This document shows positions 47,118-58,200 of a stretch of 64,000 nt of DNA, piece after piece. How positions within the stretch are numbered: the first letter of the stretch is position 1; each line of letters begins with the position of its first letter. The notes beneath the pieces were generated by a model, which was given only the letters and a program-made list of their open reading frames with translations, was not told where the DNA came from and made no database searches. The stretch is from Brachionus manjavacas (lineage: Eukaryota > Rotifera > Eurotatoria > Ploima > Brachionidae), in the NCBI GenBank assembly GCA_019054805.1, contig JAHQIY010000007.1:1369501-1433500 (forward strand), written 5' to 3'. A program made the position numbers and the translations under genes.

Positions 47118-47807
47118 ATGTCTTATTTAGATAATGATCCTTATCAGCTAAACTATTCGATTTATGATTATGATGACGAGTATCAAGACTATCATAGACA
47201 ATATATGGACTATTATAATTGGTACTGTGAATATAGTGAAAACTATTATCCAGAAAAAAAAGGAATTTTTAAACGTATAAGAAATTTTTTTAAAAATATG
47301 ATAATTCAAGACGAATGGTCTGACGATGAATATGACTATGATTATTATCAAGATACGCAAAAATCTTTTTCTAAAAATTCTTTCTCCCCCTTTCGATCTG
47401 ATCGTTTTACGAATAAAAGAAATATTTTTCATTCTACTTATATGCCTAATAGAAGTTACTATTCAAACAATGATGATTACGACAGCCAAAGTGAAAGCAG
47501 TAGCTTTGGAATGAGTAATGGTGGAAGCAGTAGCTTTGGAATGAGTGATGGTGGAAGCAGTAGCTTTGGAATGAGTGATGGTGGAAGCAGTAGCTTTGGA
47601 ATGAGTGATGGTGGAAGCAGTAGCTTTGGAATGAGTGATGGTGGAAGCAGTAGCTTTGGAAGTAGCAGTATTGGCAGCAGTAGTAGCGGAATTAGTAGCA
47701 GTGGAAGCAGTGATAGTGGAAGTAGTAGTAGTAGCAGTAGCAGTAGCAGTAGCAGTAGCAGTAGCAGCAGCAGCAGCAGTAGTGGTGGTAGTGGAAGTAA
47801 TGATTAA
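47118..47807 (+). CDS. Tyr/Asp-rich protein with Ser/Gly repeats and a polyserine tail
   Basis: I do not recognise the family. A single exon gives 229 aa from the ATG at 47118 (MSYLDNDPYQ); an in-frame ATG at 47061 would add 19 residues but has a T-rich context. No signal peptide is evident from 47118. Residues 1 to about 90 are strongly Tyr/Asp/Glu-rich around a basic amphipathic stretch (KKGIFKRIRNFFKNMI). Next comes a Ser/Asn region, then a 10-residue repeat, G-S-S-S-F-G-M-S-D-G, five times, then Ser-Gly-Ile spacers, about 25 serines and a Gly/Ser end. The composition suggests an intrinsically disordered, structural or matrix-forming product. AATAAA follows at 47876. A real gene is favoured because the composition changes in blocks and the frame stays open through non-repetitive DNA; expression data would decide. 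Confidence 0.6.
   Translation: MSYLDNDPYQLNYSIYDYDDEYQDYHRQYMDYYNWYCEYSENYYPEKKGIFKRIRNFFKNMIIQDEWSDDEYDYDYYQDTQKSFSKNSFSPFRSDRFTNKRNIFHSTYMPNRSYYSNNDDYDSQSESSSFGMSNGGSSSFGMSDGGSSSFGMSDGGSSSFGMSDGGSSSFGMSDGGSSSFGSSSIGSSSSGISSSGSSDSGSSSSSSSSSSSSSSSSSSSSSGGSGSND
47491..47660 (+). repeat. 30-bp coding tandem repeat, five units plus a partial
   Basis: Units of 30 bases (GTGGAAGCAGTAGCTTTGGA then ATGAGTGATG) start at 47491, 47521, 47551, 47581 and 47611. The last three full units are identical at every base and the first differs at two or three positions. A sixth unit is cut after AGCTTTGGA. Identity at silent sites points to recent expansion or homogenisation. Confidence 0.95.
47722..47781 (+). 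repeat. (AGT/AGC)n trinucleotide tract coding polyserine
   Basis: About 20 uninterrupted AGT or AGC codons, mainly alternating AGTAGC. Likely length-polymorphic. Confidence 0.9.
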
Positions 47808-47881
47808 GGATTTTAAATTTAATTATGATTTTAAATTTACATCATTAAAATTAATTTGCTAATTGAATTTGTTCTAATAAA

Positions 47882-48359
47882 ATGAATATAACTTTGCTAA
47901 AAAATTAAAAGATAATTAGAAATTAGAATTTTAATAATTTTAATACAAATTTACAATTTTTCCTTTTTAAAGGTTTAACTTTAAGCATAAATTGAACAAA
48001 AACAAGTTCGAAATTTATATATTTAAATAGTGGAAAATTTTTAAATTAATTATATTTTATTTAACATTATTAGGCATTTTATCAGTTCATAATATGTATT
48101 TTCATTAAGCAACTGTCTTTAGTCAAATCTTATAGATTTTTTAATTTAATTCTTAATAAATTTTGATATATTAAATCCGGTTTCAGTAAACAATCGACGC
48201 TGTCATAACATCGAAATTTTGACCTCATATTCAAAATATCAGTCCTAAGAAACCCTTAAAAAAAAATTTGTTTTTTTTTATCCTGTCTCCTTTTCAAAAT
48301 TTAAAATTAGGATTGAAAATATCTAGTCCATATTTTTACTCTTTGTTTATTTTTCACTT
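47882..48359. other. AT-rich spacer
   Basis: No gene seen between the Ser/Gly repeat gene and the LINE. Confidence 0.5.
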
Positions 48360-49743
48360 CTAAAGGGAGGTTCTAAATTGTCACCAAAGAATTATCGTCC
48401 TATCTCGTTAACCAGTTTGATTTGCAAGTTACTAGAGAGCCTAGTAAAAGATGTAATGCTAGAACATTTATTGGATAATAACCTCATATCTGGCTGCCAA
48501 CATGGTTTTTTGCCAGGTAAATCATGCCTGACAAATTTGCTAGAAACAATGGACATAATTACTAAAGCTCTCGCACAAGGTTTTTCGGTGGATCTGGTGT
48601 ATACTGATTTTGCGAAAGCATTCGATAGAGTTTCGCATGATAAGCTTTTGTATAAGCTTAATTTTTATGGTTATGGTGAACGTATGATAAGATGGATCAC
48701 ATCGTTTTTGAAAGGTAGAACTCAGAAAGTGGTACTTGGTGAAACATGTTCAAATTGGATAGATGTGATAAGTGGAGTGCCTCAGGGCTCAGTACTGGGG
48801 CCATTACTTTTGTTATTTATATTAATGACATGTTAGAACTTATAGAAAATGAATGTGAAGCTTATGCAGATGATACAAAAATTATATCAGTAATCAAGAG
48901 TTTCAGCTCGATCCTTAGCCTACAATCGGATTTAGACAACATATGTTGATGATCAAGGGACTGGTCAACATCATTGAATATTGATAAGTGCAAAGTTTTA
49001 CATATTGGCAACATGAACACAAAATTCGATACTCTATCGATTCAAAACCGCTCAACAACTCTGTTTGCGAAAGAGACTTAGGTATTTATATCCAAAGTGA
49101 CTTGAAATGGGATTCTCAAATCAAAAATGTGACTGCAAAGGCAAACCGTATATTGGGGATGATTCACAGATCTTTCAAATTCCCAACAACAAAAATAGTA
49201 AGACTACTATACTGCTCACTTGTCAGGCCTCATTTGGAATATGCCATCAGCTCATGGTGTCCTTACTTAGAAAAAGATATAAATGAGATCGAAAAAGTGC
49301 AGCGTAGGGCGACGAGGTTAGTACCTGAACTTGCAGATTTGGATTATCCACAACGGCTATCTAGACTGAAATTACAAAGTCTAAGAACAAGAAGGATACG
49401 TGGAGATCTAATCCAAATGTTCAAACTAGTGAACAATATGGAGATTGTGAATTTCAGAAATGGTTTAAACTACAGCTTAAACACTAGGCCTGACAGCAAA
49501 ATGTATAATCTCAGAAGAAACTCCAAGAACTTGATGCGAGAAAGAGTAAAGAATTGTATTCATCGATTTAATTACTTTACTAACAGAGTTGTTGATGTTT
49601 GGAATAAGTTGCCAGAAGAAATTGTAAGTTGCTAAGATTGACGTTTGGATGACGAAACACAATGAATCGACTGCTATAGCTCATTAGAGCTTTGCTTGGA
49701 CTAGCTCCAAGTTGCAGTAATTACTACTACTACTACTACTACT
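48360..49743 (+). mobile_element. 5'-truncated LINE with (TAC)n tail
   Basis: A non-LTR retrotransposon lacking its 5' half and ending in a trinucleotide repeat, (TAC)7-8 at 49722-49743, in place of poly(A). Its 3' UTR is short, about 85 bases after the ORF. It is inserted between the Ser/Gly repeat gene and the IGSF9-like gene. A target duplication could not be fixed. Confidence 0.85.
48375..49635 (+). pseudogene. LINE reverse transcriptase, frameshifted
   Basis: Order of motifs: KNYRPISLTSLICKLLESLV; VYTDFAKAFDRVSHDKLLYK (catalytic Asp); GVPQGSVLGPLL; then a frameshift near 48800; EAYADDTKIISV (YADD intact); stops near 48948; a second shift; then RDLGIYIQSDLKWDSQIKNV, RPHLEYAISSWCPYLEKDIN, RRIRGDLIQMFKLV and FNYFTNRVVDVWNKLPEEIV to the stop at 49633. 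It is clearly the same clade as the minus-strand copy in the NACHT-WD intron, and better preserved. At least two frameshifts and two stops make it inactive. Confidence 0.9.
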
Positions 49744-50370
49744 TATATCATCGATTTTTCATCATGGAAGTGCAGATTTTAATCTGTAACAGATCAAAAA
49801 AAAAAAATTAGAGTCTAGAATAAGTTTAATTTATCTGTATTTTTTATCTTTTTTACAAATCTTTTTTAAAGATTAATAAAACTGATCACCCATTAAGACA
49901 AGGATAAAATGATAAATTTTACCTAAATTTTTGAAAATTTATTATATTTTTTTGAATTATCTTAATCTAAAGTTAAAGTTTCTTAAAAATTCTATTCTAT
50001 TCAAAAAATTAGTCTATAACTGTTTTAATTTTCGAAGCAAATGATTGTATTAAAAAATTTTTAATTTAACGCATTTCATTCAGCAGAGTAAGTTCATGAT
50101 TAGCGGACTTAAAAATTTTATGCAACATATTTTATCTATATTTGAATTTAGACACTTGGAAAACAGTTAAAATATTTTAACAGAACTGAAAATAGAGCCT
50201 ATTTATTTTGAATTTAAATTTTTTTTTAAGAAATAATTTATTCTTTAAAAACACAAAATTAATTAGAAAAATTTAACAAAAATTAAAACTTTCGAAAATA
50301 TATCATTCACTGTAAAAAAAAAATTTACAACTTTTCAAACTAAAGAATGAGACCATTTAAATTCTAATAA
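49744..50370. other. AT-rich spacer, includes 3' flank of the IGSF9-like gene
   Basis: No gene seen. A minus-strand AATAAA lies at about 50236-50241, roughly 130 bases beyond the IGSF9-like stop, a candidate poly(A) signal. Confidence 0.5.
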
Positions 50371-53300
50371 CTAAACGTAATCGATTCTGTTGGGCTTGAA
50401 TGTAGACGTATGATACTTATTCGGAGACTCTTCGAGCAATAAATTAGTTCCTGCTGAATTGATCGATTTTAAAACAGGCTTGAAATTTGTTGAATAAATA
50501 AGTTCTTTTTTGTCAATTGTTCTTAAATATTTGCTGTTGTCATCCATGTTGACACATAGACTATTTCTTTGATTTACAAAATTTACATTCTTTTTTTTAG
50601 ATTTGTTAAGGTTCTTGTCATTTATAAGCGTGTAAAATTTGCCCACTTCATGCTTGGTACAAATTTGCTGAGTCATGGACGAGCAGCCTGAAGACGAAGA
50701 AGAGCTCGATTCGCTTGACAAATTTTTTTTTGCCTCTTGATTAGTAATATATGAAAAAGAACTTGTTGGTAGACGCGAAACCATAGTCAGAGACGAACAA
50801 CTATCTAGTGGCATTTTATCCTTGAAGTGACATGTCGGGAACGGTGGAACTGAATTTTGAGAATCATTTATTTCAATTGAACAATTCGATTTAGCTGGCG
50901 ATGCTTCGTTCCAATTTTTTTTCTCAGAACTTGAATTTGATGCATCAACATCAAGACTTATACCACTATATTCATTCAGGCAATTGTTAACTTCTTGTGT
51001 TTGTTTTCTATTTAGACTAGACTTTAAAATTTTCGAATAATTATCTTCTAATAAAACATGCTCATATTTTTTTCTTCCTGGACGGTACATTTTGGCCGCC
51101 TTGCTAATATCTTGAGTAGAAAATTTATTCGTTTTGGCATTGTATTTTATTTTATTCACTGAAATCTCATTTGATTTGTCACTCACATCATCATTGTAAT
51201 CGTCGCTGTTGATTAGACTGCTGGTAACACTGGCACTTGTAATTCCGCTACTGGTAGCATCACTGGTGTTTATCAAATTTGGGCTATGAAAAATTTCAGA
51301 TTTTTGATTATTGCTTCCAGTGCTGCTGGCACTACTGGCACTTCGACTACTTTCAATAGGATTAGAACTTATACCAGTGCTGTTGCTTTGGTAGGAAAAA
51401 TTCCTGGATTTTATGGTAGTGGTCTGTAATTTCGGCTTTGCATAATAATAGTCTCCATCGTCAAACATATCATCCTCATGGTTAATAGCATTGGTCTCAT
51501 TCTTAAGAATATTTACATTATCGTTAAGAAATTTTCGTTCAGCTTTGTTTTTTAAATTATATTCAACTTCTGGATGCCTGAATCTAAATTAAAAAAATAA
51601 AAAGTTATTATACAGAAGATTATCGATGTCAAAAGCGAATTTAAATAGCAGAGCAATTTTAATATTCATTTAGCAATAAGGCTTTCGTTCTGAATGCTTT
51701 TTTTTTTTTAATTTAATTAAATCATCTATCATCTAGTTAAACAACTAAATTAATCTATTATTTTTAATTAGTTTTTGTTTGAAAGTCTTTCAAAATAAAA
51801 ATTTTAAATTATTTAAAACTTTTAAAATTTTAAAAACTTCGCACCATTATCTGTTTTATTATTTTTTGTAAAATAATTAGTATCTTAAAAAAATTTTTCT
51901 CAAATTAAATTTTCTTCAAAACTCTAATTTTTAATATTCATTTATTGAGATCGATTGTTGGTAGTGATTATTTGTTTTTACAAAAATAACATATATAAAC
52001 TATTTACAATTATTTTTTATTGCTTTATCTATTATAAATGATTATAATAAAAATTATTTTTGAATTATTATTTTTCTCTTTTTGATGTTAAGTATTAATT
52101 TTTTTTTTGAAGAATATAAGAGAATGATAAGTATAAAAGTGCTTTTGCTTAATGCATTTTTAATGTTTCTAAAAATAAATATATAAAAGCATAAAATCAT
52201 TAATAATTTTTTACTTTTTTTATTTTATATTTACGAACCATAAGTATACTTTTTGAGCTATGAAAATAACTTTATTTCATACTTGAAACTAATATTTTTT
52301 AATTGAATACATTGATAAAGTCTTCTATTTTTAATAGTTTTAATTAAATTAAGATTCTTATTATTTAAATTTTTTTAATTATTCAAATAAAATTGAAAAT
52401 TTTTAAATCATTTAAAAATATTAATTTTTAGTGAAAAATCAAGTTTAAGAGACTTGACAATTAAATATGATCAATTGACTGCAATTTGAAAAATTCCACT
52501 TTTTTAAATATTGCTCTGTTATATTTATAAAAAATAGCAATATTTGCTTTAAGCATGCAATACAGGTTTAAATGATGAAAAGCTTAAATTCTGACTTGAA
52601 CACTCGCTTAGGGTTTAACTAGGGTTCTTAACAAACCTTTAATTTCATAAATCCTTATTTTTGTTAATGATAAAATTTTTGGTATGTTTTTTATGTTATT
52701 AAAAATTGCTTACAATTTATTATTTTTTTGTGAAAAAGAGTCCAAGGAAGTTGATTTCTCAGAAGATGAAGAGGATAAAAATGTAGTTGTAGCTGCTGAA
52801 GATTGAAAACCCCAATCGTCAATATCACCTTAATTTGTACATACAATTTAAAAACACAAATCATGAAAAAAAATTTAAAAAAATACCCTTTTGCTGTTGC
52901 TTGACACTTTTTTCTGATTGTCTAAAGAGTACACAAGCTGTTATGCTAATGATAAGCACACATATTAGTATAAGAAATATGGCTGCTAAAATCAGATCCA
53001 GTTGAGACAAGTTGTTCAAACTATTTAGTGAAAATCTTTTGATGTAATTACTTTTTGTTGGTTCAACTGCATAGATCGAACTACGGAATTGTTTAACTAA
53101 ATAAAAAAATTTTAAAAAAAATTTAAAAATTTTTAAAGTATTACTCTGGTCTTTTTTTGGTTGGTATCTAATTTTAAAATTTTGTGTTGGTAAGCTTTTG
53201 GAAAAAGACGAGAATGATACAAGCTGTATTTCATAATTTTTGCCTTGTTCCAATTCTGAGTAATCGATCAAATATTTATATGTGTCAAAATTTATGGGCT

Positions 53301-55295
53301 CAGTTGTTTTCCATTCGTAATTAAATATGCTACTGGCCATGTTTGTTGGTTTAGATCGATGATCGTTTATTTCACGGAAATAAATCTGAAAATATTCTAT
53401 ATCAACCGGAGTTTGTTGAGGATAAATCCATGTGACCAATATTCCATTTTGTGTCTGATTTAGTTTAACATTTTGGGGGCACAATGGAATTTCAGCTATT
53501 CAAAAAAAATACAATTAAATTTTAAAGAAATTTTCAATTTGATTTTTTACATAATTCCAAATCGTTTTCAGATGAAAAGTTCGAATCAGATACAGATCGA
53601 TCTAAAGAAAAAAAAAATAACTTTTTTTATGACTTAGAATTGGCAAAAAAAATACTTTTTTTAACAAATAACTTAATCAAAATTTCTTCTTTATAATTTA
53701 ATAAATCTTTGGCAAATTCTTCTTTAATTTTGCAATAATAAAATCCGGCATCAGTCGACCTTAAATTTTCCAACACTAAAGACCCATTCGAATCCACTGA
53801 ATATCTATTTGTAGGTAGTTTTGAGTTTATTTTAAACCATTGAACATTTTCGTGATTAGGCTGAATATGGTCTTTGACACAAGGAAGCGAAAATTCATTG
53901 TTCGAAGTGGTGAAGCTTAATTTTTCGAATTTTCTTGCCTCAATGAGCTCAACTTTGACATGCTGAGAAACACTCTTCTTAATAGTATTATTGCACACGC
54001 AATAATAGTTTCCTTCATCCTTTCTGCTCGGATGTTTTATCAACAAAGAATTGTTGGCAAGTATTTCATATTTATCTGTATTGCTAATTAAATATTGATC
54101 CTTAAACCACTCGAGAGTCGATATACTTGGGCTGGCCTTAATTACACAATCAATAATAATTGATCTTGAATTTTCAAAGGCGTAAAATGGTGACGGAAAA
54201 GACTCTATCTCTGGGCCATCTTTATAAAAAAATAGATTAAAATTTTTTTTAAGATATTTTCTAAAAGTTACATAAAACATTTAAATAAGCACTAGTTATG
54301 ATCCTTTTGTTTGACGTGAAAGCATGGCATTCGTAAAAACCGGAATCAGTGCGGTAAGTCTCCAGCAAATAGAGCATTCCGTCTTGGAAAAGAGCGCCTC
54401 TATCGGACCATTTGAACAAATGAGACTCAACTGAAATCGAATCTTTGAACCATTTGTAAGTAATTTCAGTGTTTGATTGAGCCAAGCATGGCCAGTTTAA
54501 AATAGTGCCCTCAGTTATGGTCAAATTTTTTAAAGTCTCGGTAAAAAATAAACTACCGGAACGAATAACTTTAGTGGTGTGCTCAATAAAGCCTACATCA
54601 TTCTCCGCTCTACACTTATACTCGAAAATATCCGATATTTCAGTATCAGAAAGAGTATCTTGCAGTACTGAAGTATTAGTTTCCATATATTTACCATTTT
54701 TGTACCAAGTAATGCTCGGAATAGGTTTTCCTTTGGCATAACAGTACAGTCTAATTGGTAGATTTGGCTTAAAGTAGACAATTTCTTCGTTTGGATACTC
54801 AAACTCGGGCGCTATCTGGACTTGAAGGTAAAACATCGATCCAGCTAGACTGTCAGCATAGGCTTTGTCAAAAAGTATTAGCCTACATTCGTATAAGGCT
54901 TCGTCCACAGCACGTAGACTAGTTATGTTTAAATTTATTTTATCTACTACTTGAATTCTGTCTTCGAACTCCTTGGAAATATGAGGAGCATAATCGATGT
55001 TGTTGGCTAAGTATTTGGCGTAGATTGGTTTATCACTATGCCGATTGGGACTATAATGCTTGAACCAATTGACCAATATTGGCATTGATGGGTCAGTGGA
55101 CTCGAGTTTCCTCAAAAGTTGATGCTCTTCGGCACCACATTCAAGAAGAACCGGCTCGCCCAAGCGACTTGCTCTGTTCGCTACTGGCTTTTGATTTAGA
55201 GGTGATGGTTTTTTGGGTATGTAATTGTTGATTATATTATCATTAGATAAAACAAAGTTTATTATAGTTAAAATTAGGATTATTCTTAAAAACAT
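50371..55295 (-). CDS. IGSF9/Turtle-like immunoglobulin superfamily receptor
   Basis: Turtle/IGSF9 proteins are neuronal adhesion receptors that shape dendrites, axon tiling and synapses. Exons (minus strand, in order): 54272-55295, 53656-54219, 53551-53601, 53145-53495, 52887-53096, 52714-52828 and 50371-51583. They total 3528 nt, 1175 aa, GT-AG, all in phase; the first five introns are phase 1, as usual between extracellular modules. The start at 55295 opens a signal peptide (MFLRIILILTIINFVLS). Five Ig domains follow: about 45-145, 150-255 (YCYAKGKPIPSITWYKNGKY), 262-345 (the IGSF9-typical long F strand), 350-430 and 440-520. One fibronectin III domain lies at about 553-655, a TM helix at 696-721, then a 450-residue Ser-rich cytoplasmic tail ending RIDYV. 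IGSF9/Turtle usually has two fibronectin domains; here I find one. An in-frame ATG 75 bases upstream exists but would bury the signal peptide. Confidence 0.9.
51584..52713. other. Long intron 6 of the IGSF9-like gene (1.1 kb)
   Basis: Separates the juxtamembrane cytoplasmic exons from the large tail exon. A/T-rich with no repeat or coding sequence recognised; a plausible place for alternative tails. Confidence 0.6.
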
Positions 55296-58200
55296 TTTCG
55301 ACTGATTTTTACAAACTAAACAAATTCCATCTAAACAAAATTTGCGCTTTAAATGAAAATTAAAATTCAAAAATTTTTAAATCTCTTGATAGAAAAATGT
55401 AAATTGATTTAAATTTTTGCTTAGTTTAACTAGGAAATTGATTGACTGGAAAATGATGGCATTAAAAGAAAACAAAAAAATTTTGTTTATCAATAAATTT
55501 TTGAAACAATTACAAATCAATTAAATTACGTAATAAATAAAGATTATTTTGTCATTTATTTAAGTTGCCAAATCACGCACACTATTAGTCATACGTAAAC
55601 GATCAGTTTAAATTTAATTTTCTAAAATTTTATTTTATTTTTCATTTAATACTTTTAAAATAGCACATCAAAATATCTAGCCTTGTTTACGGTTTAATCC
55701 AAAAAATACTAAGTCTTAATTTTAAGCTCTAATTATTTTAAAAATTTTACATAGAATTTTAATTTGACAGAAAATCTAGCATTTTACCTTGAGTTTTTTT
55801 TAAGGCCTGAAATTGATACTAAACATTAATAGCTCGAAAACAATCAAAACGAAGGCCGTGGAAGCACTTAAACGTCTCTTTTCATTTTGCTTTATTTCAC
55901 TTAAAGTAATCTTTCTTTTACTTGGCTAAATATTTGCTCATATTCATTGAGCAGTTGCCGTAAACATATCACTTTCAGCCCAGATTCCACAAAACCAATA
56001 AATGACAAAAAATAAAAATAAAAAAAAAACCTAAAAATTCCATATGTTTAATTAAAACTTATTAATTTTCCAGTTATTGAATTAAATGAAGGGCATTTAA
56101 GCGTGAATCATAGGTATTTGACTAATCATGCTATTTAGGCCTTCTTAAACTCGGAACTTTTAGTCCTGATTGATTTTTTTAATCAATAATTAAAATCTAC
56201 AAATTCCCATGATATTCCGATTCAACGCTTGATTTATTCACTGTCAAACTAATCTCTATTTAGATCTAGAAAAGTGTTTAGATTCAATCTTCAAACATTT
56301 TATTATTTATCTTATCTGCAATGAACAAATTAAAAGCAAAAAAAGGATTCGAAAATTTTATTAAAAAAATATTCTTGATAAGCCAAGGTATGGGGCTGGC
56401 TAATGAAATAGTGAAGCATGTGTGCTCAAGCCGAATTGTGACGACTAATCTGGATTTCTAATTTAAACCAGATATTTTTAAAGATAAAAAATATTTACAG
56501 CTTTAAAAGAAACATAAAACCTCAAAAAACATTTGAGTTGATTGCTTTACTTAATCCAAAAGTGTCGAGCGAATCGAGAGTGTCAGGCCAACAAATTTGG
56601 ATTTAAAGCAGATTTTACTCTTCTTTCAATTGTTTTTATCACCAAAAAAAAATTAAAATTTTGATGAATTTTAATTTCTCAAATTAATATTCTAAAATTG
56701 AAATTTATCCGCAAGGAGGACTTGAATCCAGAAGAATTCTAATTACTTTAATATTTCCTCTTTGACAAGCGGAAAAGTTCTATGTTTTAATTAAATTTGA
56801 GCCTCATTCACTTTGACATATGTGTTTGACTAAGTTTCGCAACTGCGACTATTTCTTCCGTGTTCAAACTAAATTTACTAGACTGAGATACGCTGACACA
56901 ATTCATGACTAGTAACAAAAAAATTATAAATTAATAAACTTATTTACAAGTGAATGACACTTTTTGAGCAAAATCACTTGTAAAAAATATAAATAAATCA
57001 TTTAGGAGCACACAGTTTTACTTAAAATTTTGGTCACACAAAAGTGCGCCCAAGCAGGGCCTTTGATTTTGTCGGGCTCTTTTTTTTCTTTCAATTTAAA
57101 TTTGGACTCTTTGGACAAATGAAGCGTGCATTTCAACCTATTGCCAAATAATCGTAGACGTGGCTGCTTCATTCATACTGCCTATTTTTAAAACTAACAA
57201 AAAATATATTTGAATATTTTTAATCTTTTCAAAGTCTAGCTTTAGCTTATCTATTTTCTTTGAAATCGATCGCCTATACAAATATTTCAATTAACTAATT
57301 TGCTGGCTACAGAGCGCTTTCAAGTGCTTAATTCTGTTTATTCTAGTCAAAAATGTTTTGTTCTTGGCGATTTGGAATATTTTCAATTTTCTAGATTAAT
57401 TTTTTGGATAAGATTTTAATCCTAATGGGTCTCTAAACTAGCCATAAATTATTTTCCATAAATTCGCATCCCATGAGCTAATTTAATTCAAATTAAATTC
57501 AAAAGGGCTTTGCAAGACTCTACTCACTGCAAATAGAACAAAAATATTTCCTTTTTTGTTGTTTAACAAAGTTAAAAATTTTCTCAAAAAGAAAATTTTT
57601 TTTTTTAAGAAAATATTTCTAAAATTTACTTTTTTACTCATTGATTTTTTTAATTAAATTAATCTTGGAAAAAAAAATTTTTTCATGTGCCAAAAAAATA
57701 AACCATCAAAGAATTTATTCTTGGTAAAATTTGTTATTTAAAAAAAAGGAAATATCTTTGTTCAATTTGTAGTGAATTTGACAATTCAATTGTCATTTGA
57801 TTCCAACTTAAGTGCTCTCTAAAGCCTATTCTCAACTCTTGATCGGTGGGATTTTTTAAATTGACTCTTTAATTCCAAAACAAGCGGATTAAATACTTTT
57901 TTTCTTAGCTCGATATTTATATTTTTTACTCTAGCATCCAGCTCCACACGAACCTGTATCTGGTCTTGGATGCAAACCGTAGCAAAAATTAAACAAATAT
58001 TTAAGCTTTTGTTATCTAGAATAGACGAGGCTAATTGAGGGGCGCCTTTTTAATTGTAAAATTAAAGCCGGCGATTAGGTCTGATCACAGCCAGAAACCC
58101 TAATCGCATGGCCATTTATCTAAAATTTTTTATCGTTAAATTTTTGGACCTGACCGGCTCTTTTCTGTATTTTGTAGTGAAACTTAAGAACTGTGATTCT

